Shown: positions 43,547 to 52,839 of the stretch, piece by piece
Position numbering within the stretch: the stretch's first letter is position 1
How the letters are laid out: every line of letters starts with the position of its first letter
DNA from: Winogradskyella sp. MH6
Lineage (GTDB): Bacteria; Bacteroidota; Bacteroidia; Flavobacteriales; Flavobacteriaceae
Reading direction: 5' to 3'
Length of the DNA: 64,000 nucleotides
NCBI RefSeq assembly: GCF_022810765.1
Contig: NZ_CP094494.1
Location: forward strand, 1,178,001 to 1,242,000
The notes under the pieces: generated by a model
The model's input: the letters and a program-made list of their open reading frames with translations, nothing else
The model's database searches: none
Told to the model about the DNA's origin: nothing
Program-made: the position numbers and the translations under genes

Positions 43547-44632
43547 ATGAGAATAGGGATTGATGCTAAATGGTATTTTAATGGACACCCAAGCGGCAAA
43601 GTCGTTGTAGAAAATATTGTAAACCATATTGTTAAACAAGATTCCATGGTAGACTTTTATATATTTTTAAGCAAAAAAGACTGTCATTTAAAATTCCCTA
43701 TTGAACAACCCAACATACACCTTGTATACATACCCAACGTTTTAAATGCTTTAACAAACATTTTTATTATGCCATTTTACACATCTAAATACAATTTAGA
43801 TGTGTGCATGTATCAAAACTACGCTCCTCTATTTGGTGCAAAAAAAATTGTAAATTACGTTCATGACGCTCTATTTATGGATTTTCCTGAATTCTTCTCT
43901 TTAAAAGAAAGAATTTACTTTTATCCAATGAAATATCTCTCTAAACGTGCAGACCATGTTATTACTATATCCTATTCGGAAAAGGAAAGAATGCTGAAGC
44001 ACGGATTCTGTAAAGATGAGAACATTAGTGTTGTATATCATGGTTTGGGTTTGGTAAATAAAAAGCAGTCCTTAAATGAGGTAAACATCTTTAAGAAATA
44101 TAATTTGCCTAATAAATTTATACTCTATTTAGGAAGATTGAATGTGAGAAAAAACATTCAAAATCTTATTAAAGCATTGCCTCTGGTCTCTGAAGAAATT
44201 TCCCTCGTTATCGTTGGCAAATCTGACCATAAGACATTTGATTTAGACCAATTAACCGAGAGCCTAGACATAAAAGGACGAGTCTTTAAAGTTGGGTATA
44301 TTGAATTTGAAGATATCGAGTTTTTCTATAAAAATGCCTTGATTTTTTGCTTCCCTTCTTTTGCTGAGGGATTTGGGTTACCTCCATTAGAAGCGATGCA
44401 TTATGGGACGCCTGTTGTTGTTTCTAATAAAACTTCTTTACCTGAAGTGTGTAGAGATTCTGCACTTTATATTGACCCAAATAAACCAATTGAAATAGCT
44501 ACTCAAATTAATCTTTTATTAAAAAACGAAAACCTCAGGAATAAACTTATTAAAAAGGGAAAACAAAGATCTTCTGAGTTTAGCTGGGGAAAAGCCTCTA
44601 GCGAGATTTTAAACATTTTAAAAACAATATAA
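43547..44632 (+). CDS. Glycosyltransferase family 4 protein
   Basis: 361 residues from MRIGIDAKWYFNGHPSGKVV. The C-terminal half has the GT4 donor-binding features LGRLNVRKNIQNLIKALPLV and CFPSFAEGFGLPPLEAMHYG. It retains sugar configuration during transfer. The frame is open 22 codons upstream but those codons are AT-rich intergenic sequence. With the next gene it forms a short plus-strand operon facing the long minus-strand one. Confidence 0.88.
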   Translation: MRIGIDAKWYFNGHPSGKVVVENIVNHIVKQDSMVDFYIFLSKKDCHLKFPIEQPNIHLVYIPNVLNALTNIFIMPFYTSKYNLDVCMYQNYAPLFGAKKIVNYVHDALFMDFPEFFSLKERIYFYPMKYLSKRADHVITISYSEKERMLKHGFCKDENISVVYHGLGLVNKKQSLNEVNIFKKYNLPNKFILYLGRLNVRKNIQNLIKALPLVSEEISLVIVGKSDHKTFDLDQLTESLDIKGRVFKVGYIEFEDIEFFYKNALIFCFPSFAEGFGLPPLEAMHYGTPVVVSNKTSLPEVCRDSALYIDPNKPIEIATQINLLLKNENLRNKLIKKGKQRSSEFSWGKASSEILNILKTI

Positions 44633-44638
44633 CAATTA

Positions 44639-45442
44639 ATGAAACTATCTATAATAATTGTTAACTATAACGGCGAAAAATATTTAGCTGACTGTTTAGA
44701 CTCAATTGAAAAGCAGTGTTGTGGTTTTTTATATGAAATTATAATTTGGGATAATGCTTCTAATGATAATTCTATAACATTTTTACAAGATAATTATAGT
44801 GATAAAATTAAGCTTTTTGCTTCTAATGATAATTTAGGATTTGCGGGCGGAAATAATGCTGCCGCAAAACACGCAAAAGGAGACTATCTGTTATTATTAA
44901 ATAATGATACTATTTTACTAAATCCTTTAAAATCTATTTTAGATTTAATGGATAGAGACTCTAAAATAGGGGTTTTAGGAATAAAGATGTTAAACGGAAA
45001 TAAGGAGTATACTATTTCTACGGGTTTATTACCCAAGCCTTATCATTTATTTTATTTTAAATGGTTTTCAATAATTAACAAAGAGTTTGCTTCGGGAAAT
45101 TTTTTAAGCAATCACCCTTTAGAAGTCGGTTGGTTATCAGGTTCTTTTTTAGTAACTCCGAAAAATTTATGGGACGAAATAGGTGGTCTTGACGAATCCT
45201 TTTTTATGTATGTTGAAGATGTTGACTATAATAAAGAAGTGGCAAAACGAGGGTATAAAAGAGTATTTGTGCCTTCTTTGGAATATATACATTTTGTTGG
45301 CTTTAATGGTGCAAAAAACAACTTGCTTGTGAAAGGGTATCGTATTTATATAGCAAAGCACTTTAAAGGCATTAGTAAAGTAATTGCTAATTTATGTTTA
45401 AGTGCTAATGAATTTGTAAAAAAGATAAAAGGAAATTATTGA
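44639..45442 (+). CDS. Glycosyltransferase family 2 (rhamnosyltransferase-like)
   Basis: 267 residues. GT-A fold start LSIIIVNYNGEKYLADCLDS, DNDTILLN-type DxD region, and the WLSGSFLVTPKNLWDEIGGL / FFMYVEDVDY motif typical of WbbL-like rhamnosyltransferases. rfbABCD in the same locus would provide dTDP-L-rhamnose, which makes rhamnose a reasonable donor guess. It ends before a convergent gap (45443-45565) with only weak inverted repeats. Confidence 0.88.
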   Translation: MKLSIIIVNYNGEKYLADCLDSIEKQCCGFLYEIIIWDNASNDNSITFLQDNYSDKIKLFASNDNLGFAGGNNAAAKHAKGDYLLLLNNDTILLNPLKSILDLMDRDSKIGVLGIKMLNGNKEYTISTGLLPKPYHLFYFKWFSIINKEFASGNFLSNHPLEVGWLSGSFLVTPKNLWDEIGGLDESFFMYVEDVDYNKEVAKRGYKRVFVPSLEYIHFVGFNGAKNNLLVKGYRIYIAKHFKGISKVIANLCLSANEFVKKIKGNY

Positions 45443-45565
45443 AGATTCATTGTTTTTTGTTCACATTTTGCTTCTAACTATGCTCAACAGCTAGGTAGTG
45501 TTTTTATCTTGTCCTAAAAAATAATAATACTTAAACACCACTAATAACCTAGGTTGACCTATTAG

Positions 45566-46393
45566 CTATTTATAACCATAGTTTATTATTTGATTTTCAA
45601 TGGTCTTGTTTAACCACTTCTTTTCTTCTTCACTCAAAATCCTGTTCCAATTACCAATTTTCCCTTTATTAAATGTAGAGCTTTTAACAGAATAAATTTT
45701 ATTACAGACGTCTTCCAGTTGATCCTGATTTAGCTCAATAGATATATGATTACAAATACTTTTTACAGCTTCCTCTTGTTTATGCTTATCTCCTCCTCCA
45801 TTTGGGCCAATTAAATGTTCAAATTTTACACACAAAACATCATTAGACTCTGTCCAAGCTAAAAATTTATCTAAAACTTCTGGGAATGGCTCTAATACAT
45901 CTTTTTTTCCCTCAATCATTGCTTTTAGTTTTTCAAATCTTGAGCCATAAGAAGCAATGAATCCATGAGATTTTTGGGTTGTATCCATTTTCTCAATATA
46001 ATTTAAGTGAGACAATAGTACATCTCTAGGATCTCTTACTAAATGGATGATTTTTGTGTTGTTAGTATTTATAGTTTCTAAAGCCTTTTCATGATATTGC
46101 ATGTGGCTAAGCAGAAATTGTCCGTTCTTAATTGAAGATAATATTTTAAGTTTTGGTTCAACAGGGTTTTGAGTCTCTAACCTAAGTGTTTTTTTTCCAC
46201 AATGCCTCATAAATGGTAACTGCAAAAAGAGACTCTCTAAAAGGTGTGTGCCAGATTTAGGTAAAGAATTTAGGACTACTTTAGGACCATGCTTTCTTCC
46301 TTTAATCTGGGACTTTTTAAGGCTATGGAAAAAAATCTCTATTCGTTTGGAGAAATAATATCTATATTTATCTAAGCTGTTCTTTGCTTTCAT
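45566..46393 (-). CDS. Sulfotransferase (type 1)
   Basis: 275 residues. The 5'-phosphosulfate loop is SLPKSGTHLLESLF (about 43-56) and the 3'-phosphate motif is IIHLVRDPRDVLLSHLNYI (about 115-133), so it should bind PAPS. It probably sulfates a sugar hydroxyl of the polysaccharide. It is the last gene of the long operon that also encodes PAPS-making enzymes. Its start overlaps the preceding polymerase gene by 26 bases. Confidence 0.85.
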   Translation of the reverse strand: MKAKNSLDKYRYYFSKRIEIFFHSLKKSQIKGRKHGPKVVLNSLPKSGTHLLESLFLQLPFMRHCGKKTLRLETQNPVEPKLKILSSIKNGQFLLSHMQYHEKALETINTNNTKIIHLVRDPRDVLLSHLNYIEKMDTTQKSHGFIASYGSRFEKLKAMIEGKKDVLEPFPEVLDKFLAWTESNDVLCVKFEHLIGPNGGGDKHKQEEAVKSICNHISIELNQDQLEDVCNKIYSVKSSTFNKGKIGNWNRILSEEEKKWLNKTIENQIINYGYK

Positions 46394-47591
46394 TTTGATT
46401 ATCTAATGTAAAAAGTATAATATAAAGTATACCAAAAAAGAGTATCCCTCTTTGTCTCCATATAACCGACTCGGTTATAAATAGCGATATACTTATAATT
46501 ATAAAGGGTAACAAGTCTTTAATTTTAAATGCTCGTTTTAAAGCCAACATAAGACTTATAATAAACATTAATAGTCCAACTATACCGAGTTCTACAAAAA
46601 TCTGTAAATATTGATTATGAAAATTATAAGTATGGAACCTTACAGGAGTATTTAATCTTGTATGTATTCTTTTTATTTCCTTTTTTGAAGCATCTAAACC
46701 AACACCTAATAAATATTTTTTTGGTGAGTTCATTATTTCGTTAAAAACTCTTACCTGTAATAATCGGGCCTCTATGCCAGTATAAACTCGTCCTTTTTCA
46801 AAACTTTTTTCATTAAGAACCTGTTTATAAGACGTATTAAATTCAGAAACAAATCTATTTTTTATCGGGTTTGCAAAAACTAAAATTAATACCGAGGTTA
46901 AAAAAATAAAACCAAGTAAAATCAGTCTATGTAAATTTCTTTTAATTCTGAAAAAAATCATTATGGCAGATGTAAAAACCGTTATGGTTAGTATCATTTT
47001 AGAAGATAGTAGAATTAAAAAAAACCCTAGAACTAAAAGCTTTATCGTCTTAAGAGTTACCTTACCCTCATTATCCTGAAGCGTATATAAAAAACAAAAT
47101 GAAACCAAATAAGACACATATATTGCGTTTAATTCTAAAGGAGATACCAGTTCATGATAGTACAAAAATCCTTCAAACTCATACTTACAATATCTAAAAA
47201 CAGCTTGGATGACTAAAACAAGGGCTAAGCAACATATAAAAATTGAAAATCGATTAAATATCTTTCTTTCTTCTATGTAAGATATTTTTGGCAAAAACAT
47301 GCCTGAAATTGCAAAAAGAAATAGTGGAATTTGCCTTCCTATACCATGCATTGTTTGCGGCTTATCTACAGACCAAATTACTGAAACAAAAGAAAACAAA
47401 CTAAAACACAAAAAAGGAGTGATTGATTTTCGAATATTGAAATGTTTTGTCTTAACAATCCAAATAATGGAGAAAGCAAACCAAATTCCAAATGCAAGAC
47501 TACTAAAAAAATAGTCTAACAGAATAGAACATAATAGAAGTAATGTTAGGTAACCAAATGTAGTTTCCCATATATCATTTGTTCTTCTCAT
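46368..47591 (-). CDS. O-antigen ligase/polymerase family membrane protein
   Basis: 407 residues with about 11-12 membrane helices and one larger periplasmic loop (about 255-315; KEIKRIHTRLNTPVRFHTYN, FHNQYLQIFVELG). The H..N.YLQ..VELG motif is the signature of the O-antigen ligase/Wzy superfamily. It either polymerises repeat units or ligates chains. A second similar protein is two genes upstream. It overlaps both neighbours (26 and 17 bases). Confidence 0.82.
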   Translation of the reverse strand: MRRTNDIWETTFGYLTLLLLCSILLDYFFSSLAFGIWFAFSIIWIVKTKHFNIRKSITPFLCFSLFSFVSVIWSVDKPQTMHGIGRQIPLFLFAISGMFLPKISYIEERKIFNRFSIFICCLALVLVIQAVFRYCKYEFEGFLYYHELVSPLELNAIYVSYLVSFCFLYTLQDNEGKVTLKTIKLLVLGFFLILLSSKMILTITVFTSAIMIFFRIKRNLHRLILLGFIFLTSVLILVFANPIKNRFVSEFNTSYKQVLNEKSFEKGRVYTGIEARLLQVRVFNEIMNSPKKYLLGVGLDASKKEIKRIHTRLNTPVRFHTYNFHNQYLQIFVELGIVGLLMFIISLMLALKRAFKIKDLLPFIIISISLFITESVIWRQRGILFFGILYIILFTLDNQNESKEQLR

Positions 47592-48678
47592 TAAAACAGG
47601 TATTAAAAAACTTTAAATAGCTTTCATTTATATATTCCCAACTAAATTTTGTTTCAATCTTATCAATATTTCTTTTAATTAAATCAAGTCTGTCCTTTTT
47701 ATTTTCATTATTAATGAGCTCTGATACATCATCGGCTGACTTAAAATAAAAAGCATCGTCTTCAAGTATAGCATAATTAAAATCATTGTGATGAGCCGCA
47801 ATGAGTGAATGAGAACCCATTGCTTCTAATAATGAAGGATTGGTACCTCCAACAGAATGTCCATGAAAATATAGTCTAGAGTTAAACCTTAAGTTGTCTA
47901 AAGTTTCTAAATCATAAATTGCACCCAAAAATCTTATGCCTTTATGTTTGCCAAATTTCTTTTTTAAATAATTTCCAAAGGATGTCGACTCTATATTTCC
48001 TATTACGCAAAATAGGTGTTCTGAATTGCTTCTTACATAACCATCTAAAATCATTTCAATATTATTCTCGGGTTCCATTCTTGCAATGAGTAAGAAGTAT
48101 TCATTGGTTACTAAATCCTCATATAAGAAATCAGTATTTTCGTTTGGTACAAAAACATTGGCACCATAGGCAATGTATGCTGAGTTTTTATTATACTTCT
48201 TTTTAATATATGATTGAATCCCTATGGAATCTGAAATTAGATAATCACTTGTTTTAATGGCAAGTTTTTCAGCATATAATAAAAACTTTTGTACTTTTTT
48301 AGAGTACTTACTTCTTTTCCACTCTAAACCATCCATATTTGTAATAACCGTAGGTTTTGAAGGTAATAACCAGCCCCAAATAGAACTACTTGTATAGCCT
48401 AGCTGTAAGATAATGTCATAATTTCTTTTTCGAGAATCTCTTATACAATTGAGATCATAAATAAATTGGCCGGCTGTACCTATCCTAGATTCTGGATCGT
48501 ATGCATGAATGATATTTACCCCTTTATAATTATTATCTTTAAATGGATGTAGATGAGAGTTGTAGACATACACATCATGTCCTTTTTCTTTTGCATAAAC
48601 TGCAAAAAAATCTGCAAATTGTTCAAAACCACCATGATGGTTAGGTATACCCCTTGTTCCTATTATTCCTATCCTCAT
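47575..48678 (-). CDS. DUF1972/GT4 glycosyltransferase
   Basis: 367 residues. The N-terminal region MRIGIIGTRGIPNHHGGFEQ is the DUF1972 signature seen in rhamnosyltransferase-like capsule enzymes. The C-terminal half is GT4-like (FLLIARMEPENNIEMILDGY; GHSVGGTNPSLLEAMGSHSL). It likely transfers rhamnose or a related sugar to the lipid-linked intermediate. It lies between two polymerase-like genes with small overlaps. Confidence 0.87.
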   Translation of the reverse strand: MRIGIIGTRGIPNHHGGFEQFADFFAVYAKEKGHDVYVYNSHLHPFKDNNYKGVNIIHAYDPESRIGTAGQFIYDLNCIRDSRKRNYDIILQLGYTSSSIWGWLLPSKPTVITNMDGLEWKRSKYSKKVQKFLLYAEKLAIKTSDYLISDSIGIQSYIKKKYNKNSAYIAYGANVFVPNENTDFLYEDLVTNEYFLLIARMEPENNIEMILDGYVRSNSEHLFCVIGNIESTSFGNYLKKKFGKHKGIRFLGAIYDLETLDNLRFNSRLYFHGHSVGGTNPSLLEAMGSHSLIAAHHNDFNYAILEDDAFYFKSADDVSELINNENKKDRLDLIKRNIDKIETKFSWEYINESYLKFFNTCFNEKNK

Positions 48679-49937
48679 TTGATTGCTTTTTTATATTGGT
48701 ACTGTAAAAAGAGGAGTGCTCCCAAAATAACAGTAATTACATCTGTTGGATTATAAATACCTGAAATTATGAAACTTGAAAAAATATAAAAAAACCCTAA
48801 TGCACTTATAAGGTTGTTAATAAATATCTGGTTTACACTTTTAAATTTGTTGTAAGTTTGAAGATAAAGAAAGAAAAGAAAAGTTACATACATAACCAGC
48901 CCTATTACACCCGACTTGAATAACACATAAATATATCCATTATGTATTTTAGGGATATATTGCATTTTTTCATTACCTAATTCTGCCTCAAAGCCCAAAT
49001 CTATCAATGAACCTAGGCCTTTACCAAAAAAAACACCCATATTATATGGTGTGTGTTGAAGTTGCTCTAAAGCTTTAGAGGCCTCATAGGCACGCCAATG
49101 ATCCCATCTATCTACAGGGTCATCAAAATCAATCTCTGCATTAAATATTTCTTCTGGTGCTATTTTTAGTTTATATAAAAAACCTTCAAAGCCGGTTGCT
49201 CCTCGATCTATATTTAATGAATTTAAGGCGATATAAAATAATATTACACCTAATGACACTGACGTTAATATTACTATTCCATTCTTCGTTAACTTAGCGT
49301 ATCCATTCCCTGCAACCCAAAGAATAACAAAAGCAACCACCATGGTTCTAGAAAAATAAAAAATAAACGATATGGTAAGAATGAAATAAAATAATTTTTT
49401 AAACTTTACTTTAATGCTAAAAAACCTGTTTTTTACATTTAAGACGAGTAAAGAGCAGGCAACAAGCTCCATATAATTATCTTTTCCTCCATGATATCTA
49501 ATTTTAGAGATTTGGTATACATCATTATTAAGAATAAAAACTAAAACTTTTGAAAGATGTATAATAGCAAATACTATACCTAGATATACTATAATTTTAA
49601 AAACAGAGTTCTTGTCTTTAATCTTTGAAGCTAAAAAATAGCCTAGAAACAAATAGACAATTGGCTTAAAAAGGTAGACACTATCTTTAATAACATCATA
49701 AATTTTAGGGCCATAAAAAAAATGAGAAATAAAACCAACAATAAATATTAAAATGAGTAAAGTTGAAAGAGAAACAAGTTTGAGAGAGTATTTGAAGTGT
49801 TTTTCTATTAATACTAATGAGAGAAAAAAAGATGATACAATAAAATTAATCTCTAAGACTGGATAAAAAATTGGCATAAACAAAACAAGTGCATATATGG
49901 AAGTATAAATATCTTTTTGGGTTATACCGATGCTCAT
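48675..49937 (-). CDS. Second O-antigen ligase/polymerase-like membrane protein
   Basis: 420 residues with about 11 helices and a periplasmic loop (about 240-320). Motif YIPKIHNGYIYVLFKSGVIG mirrors the H-N-Y-...-G signature of Wzy/ligase proteins. It may be the true polymerase with the one at 46368-47591 the ligase, or the reverse; sequence alone cannot decide. Stop overlaps the next gene start by four bases. Confidence 0.75.
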   Translation of the reverse strand: MSIGITQKDIYTSIYALVLFMPIFYPVLEINFIVSSFFLSLVLIEKHFKYSLKLVSLSTLLILIFIVGFISHFFYGPKIYDVIKDSVYLFKPIVYLFLGYFLASKIKDKNSVFKIIVYLGIVFAIIHLSKVLVFILNNDVYQISKIRYHGGKDNYMELVACSLLVLNVKNRFFSIKVKFKKLFYFILTISFIFYFSRTMVVAFVILWVAGNGYAKLTKNGIVILTSVSLGVILFYIALNSLNIDRGATGFEGFLYKLKIAPEEIFNAEIDFDDPVDRWDHWRAYEASKALEQLQHTPYNMGVFFGKGLGSLIDLGFEAELGNEKMQYIPKIHNGYIYVLFKSGVIGLVMYVTFLFFLYLQTYNKFKSVNQIFINNLISALGFFYIFSSFIISGIYNPTDVITVILGALLFLQYQYKKAIK

Positions 49938-49986
49938 TGATTTTGTATATATAGAATGTATATTGTTTTTTTAATGAAATACTTGC

Positions 49987-50883
49987 TTATAACAACCAGT
50001 TACTTAAATCTCGATTTATCAACTCTTGAAGTTTTTGAATATCTGATTTATAATATTCTTGTAAATATATTTTAGCCTCTAAACTGATTGTTTCCTTTTG
50101 TAGATTGTTTCTCATTATTTCAGACTTTATAGATTTTCTAAATTTTACTGGCAATAAATTTTTTAAATGCCTTTTTATAAAAAAATCTTTTTTAAGTAAA
50201 ATAGCTAACTCTTTGCTCTTAGGTTTTCCAGAAATGTTTTGGTTTTTTATTTTTTTGAATTCAAAATTCTTTAATTCTAAGAAATTCAAAATGTCGTTTA
50301 ATGTTTTGTCTGGATTTTGCTTAAAGTCATCATATAATAAAACTTTTACGTCTTTAAATATAGATAAATATGCTTTAACCTGCCTATAATACATCCCTCT
50401 ATCTACATAAAAAAAGTCAAAGTGAGCATTGTTTTTCATTCTAGATGGCTCACTTTTAATAGCAGTCATAAAGTCAAGATCTTCAACTACATCTCTAATT
50501 TTCATCATATATTGAGAAAATGCTCTTTCAATTGGATTTCTCAAAACTATAAGTATTTTTATATTCTCATAATCTGTTATTGTCTCTTTTATATTTTGTA
50601 TAGTCTCTTCATAAAAGTACAAATAAGGTGTTGAAGATTCTCCTCTGATTTTTTCACCACTTGCAGCTTTAAAAAGATTTTTATAATCCTCAATTTTTGT
50701 GATAAACTTAACTGGCTTATCTGTTGTGTATTTAATCCTTTCTTTGTTTTTAAACTTAAAAAAACTAGGTTCTTTCCATTCTGTCATAAAAACCTCAGGA
50801 TGCTGTTTTAGATATTCATGGATAGTCGTAGTTGCAGCTTTAGCAGCACCAACAATCAAGAAATTTGGTAAATCCTTAGTCAT
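49987..50883 (-). CDS. Sulfotransferase (heparan sulfotransferase-like)
   Basis: 298 residues with the PAPS-binding loop FLIVGAAKAATTTIHEYLKQ (about 8-27), the KEPSFF motif, and the 3'-phosphate site ILIVLRNPIERAFSQYMM. These features resemble the NDST/heparan O-sulfotransferase group, different from the other sulfotransferase in the operon. It may sulfate a different position of the same polymer. Followed by the flippase gene three bases upstream. Confidence 0.87.
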   Translation of the reverse strand: MTKDLPNFLIVGAAKAATTTIHEYLKQHPEVFMTEWKEPSFFKFKNKERIKYTTDKPVKFITKIEDYKNLFKAASGEKIRGESSTPYLYFYEETIQNIKETITDYENIKILIVLRNPIERAFSQYMMKIRDVVEDLDFMTAIKSEPSRMKNNAHFDFFYVDRGMYYRQVKAYLSIFKDVKVLLYDDFKQNPDKTLNDILNFLELKNFEFKKIKNQNISGKPKSKELAILLKKDFFIKRHLKNLLPVKFRKSIKSEIMRNNLQKETISLEAKIYLQEYYKSDIQKLQELINRDLSNWLL

Positions 50884-50886
50884 TTA

Positions 50887-52221
50887 TTAAACTTTTAAAA
50901 ATGGAATATAAAAAGTCACATAATTAAGCTTCTTATAAACATAGAAAGCAGAAACTATGTTTAAAACTGCTATACCAAAAACAGAGACCAATGCAGCTCC
51001 TAACATACCATAAACCGGTATTAAAAAATAATAGCTTAAAACCACTAAAATCACGGTAAAAAGTATGATGTTTTTCAAAACCTTCTGATGCCCTGTCATG
51101 TTTAAAAATATACCAACAGAACCTGTTATTGCGTTTATAATTTGACCTAAAACCAATATCCACAATATCTCTTTACCTAAGACAAATTCTTCGCCAAAAA
51201 TTCTAAGGATAAAGCCAGAAAACATGATAAGGATTAAAGCCACAACAATCGATATCCAAAATATTAGTTTAGAGGACTGTCTCAAAACTCTTTTAAGTGA
51301 TTCATATTTATCATTCCAATACAATTCAGAAAACTTAGGAGCTGATATAGTATTTACGACAGTTAATGGTAAACTAACCATTTGTGACAACATTACACAC
51401 ACATTATAAACACCTACGGTAGCTGTTGAATCATAAGCCTCTAAGAAAAATAATCCAGAAAAAGCTAAAATTAAGGATGAAACAGTAGTGACCATCATTG
51501 GAATAGATGTTTTTAAAAAATCTTTTCTCGTAAAACTTTCAGCTCGCATTATTGAAGAGTTAAGGCTACTTAGCTTAAAAATTATAAAGCTTATAGAAAA
51601 GCAGAATGTAACAACAACAGCTATTACTAAAGCATAAACGGAGTTTAATTCATTATAATTCAAAAAAGAAATCAACATAACAACACCTATAACTAAATAA
51701 ATATTAGCACTCCTCAAAAACTCTGAAACTTTAAGTAATTTTAATCCTCTGATAAACTCTACATTTATTAAGTTTAAAGTAAAAAAAGGAAGGCCAAATG
51801 CTATTAATTTTAAAGCCTTTATATAATTTTCATTTCCAAAAACTTTTAATGCAATATGTTCTGATAAAATAAAAATTAATAAACTCATAATTACCGTGAC
51901 AGGAAAAGTTAACTGAATAAAATACTTGAAAATTTTCCTGAGATAATGATTAGCTTGAGCGTTAAGGTTAAATTGCCCGACGTACCTTAACACGGACACA
52001 TTAAAACCTAAGGCACAAAAAACACTTATTGATGTAAGGGTTTTTAAAGATAAACTATAGAGTCCTACTCCTTCTGCCCCATACCTAGTTGAGATTAGTA
52101 TAACAACCAGGTAGCTCAAAATCATACCCAAAACTTTAAGCACAAATGTTATTGAACTCCCTGTCAATAACTCTTTTAAATTATGGTCAGAAACGAGTGT
52201 TTGTTTTAGTTTTTGAATCAA
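50887..52221 (-). CDS. Wzx-type oligosaccharide flippase
   Basis: A 444-residue protein with 12-14 membrane helices of the MATE-like polysaccharide export family (ELLTGSSITFVLKVLGMILS at the start, YGMLGAALVSVFGIAVLNIV near the end). It should flip lipid-linked repeat units across the inner membrane for the nearby polymerases. It is distinct from the flippase at 19357-20787. Confidence 0.85.
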   Translation of the reverse strand: MIQKLKQTLVSDHNLKELLTGSSITFVLKVLGMILSYLVVILISTRYGAEGVGLYSLSLKTLTSISVFCALGFNVSVLRYVGQFNLNAQANHYLRKIFKYFIQLTFPVTVIMSLLIFILSEHIALKVFGNENYIKALKLIAFGLPFFTLNLINVEFIRGLKLLKVSEFLRSANIYLVIGVVMLISFLNYNELNSVYALVIAVVVTFCFSISFIIFKLSSLNSSIMRAESFTRKDFLKTSIPMMVTTVSSLILAFSGLFFLEAYDSTATVGVYNVCVMLSQMVSLPLTVVNTISAPKFSELYWNDKYESLKRVLRQSSKLIFWISIVVALILIMFSGFILRIFGEEFVLGKEILWILVLGQIINAITGSVGIFLNMTGHQKVLKNIILFTVILVVLSYYFLIPVYGMLGAALVSVFGIAVLNIVSAFYVYKKLNYVTFYIPFLKV

Positions 52222-52266
52222 TTCAGGACTTTTATTAATATATGATTTCTTGAAGAACCGCCTTTT

Positions 52267-52824
52267 TTAATAAATTTTCTCTTCCAGTTTATCCAATAAA
52301 GCTTCCCTAAATATGAACCCTGGTAAAGTTTTTGATTCTGCTTTGTTTAGATAAAACCCATTGGTATCCTTATTATAAGAGGTGATTTTTGTTGGAACGA
52401 AAAAACTCCAAATATTCTCTTTTGATACACTGTAAGATCTTCCTTCAAATTCAAAATAAGCATCGTTTATAATAACCTCCTTATTCTCTTTTGAGTCAAA
52501 ATTAAGGCGCATCCCAGAAGGAAATACGTCATGAGGTAAATTAAACGTTACTTCTTTTGAGTCATTAACTCCTTTTATACTCTTCTTGATAAAGTCTTTG
52601 GGACTATAGTCCATGTTCCCTTCTTCAGTAAACCTCAAAAAAATATCTGTATCTGTTTTGGTGCTTAAATTAAACTTTACCTCCAAACCTAATTTAGCTA
52701 CATTTTTATTTGAACTTTCTGTTTTTGGTTCATTTACTCTTACTTCCTTATTTTTAGTATTACTTTGTTCGTTTTTACAAGAAAAAGTAATTACAAAAAT
52801 TAAAACATAAAAAACACTTTTCAT
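52267..52824 (-). CDS. Lipoprotein of unknown function between cysN and the flippase
   Basis: 185 residues; signal KSVFYVLIFVITFSC with Cys16, then a Lys/Asn/Ser-rich spacer and a compact beta-like domain (LGLEVKFNLSTKTDTDIFLR; VTFNLPHDVFPSGMRLNFDS). No family recognised. It lies 15 bases after cysN, within the long operon, and could be an accessory of export or surface attachment. Similar in plan, but not clearly homologous, to the lipoprotein at 42952-43455. Confidence 0.7.
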   Translation of the reverse strand: MKSVFYVLIFVITFSCKNEQSNTKNKEVRVNEPKTESSNKNVAKLGLEVKFNLSTKTDTDIFLRFTEEGNMDYSPKDFIKKSIKGVNDSKEVTFNLPHDVFPSGMRLNFDSKENKEVIINDAYFEFEGRSYSVSKENIWSFFVPTKITSYNKDTNGFYLNKAESKTLPGFIFREALLDKLEEKIY

Positions 52825-52839
52825 AAAATTTTTAATTTA

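Noticed and set aside
45443..45565. Terminator in the convergent gap after the rhamnosyltransferase-like gene
   Set aside because: Only distant, weak inverted repeats (GTGTTT/AAACAC) with a long loop; not a credible hairpin.
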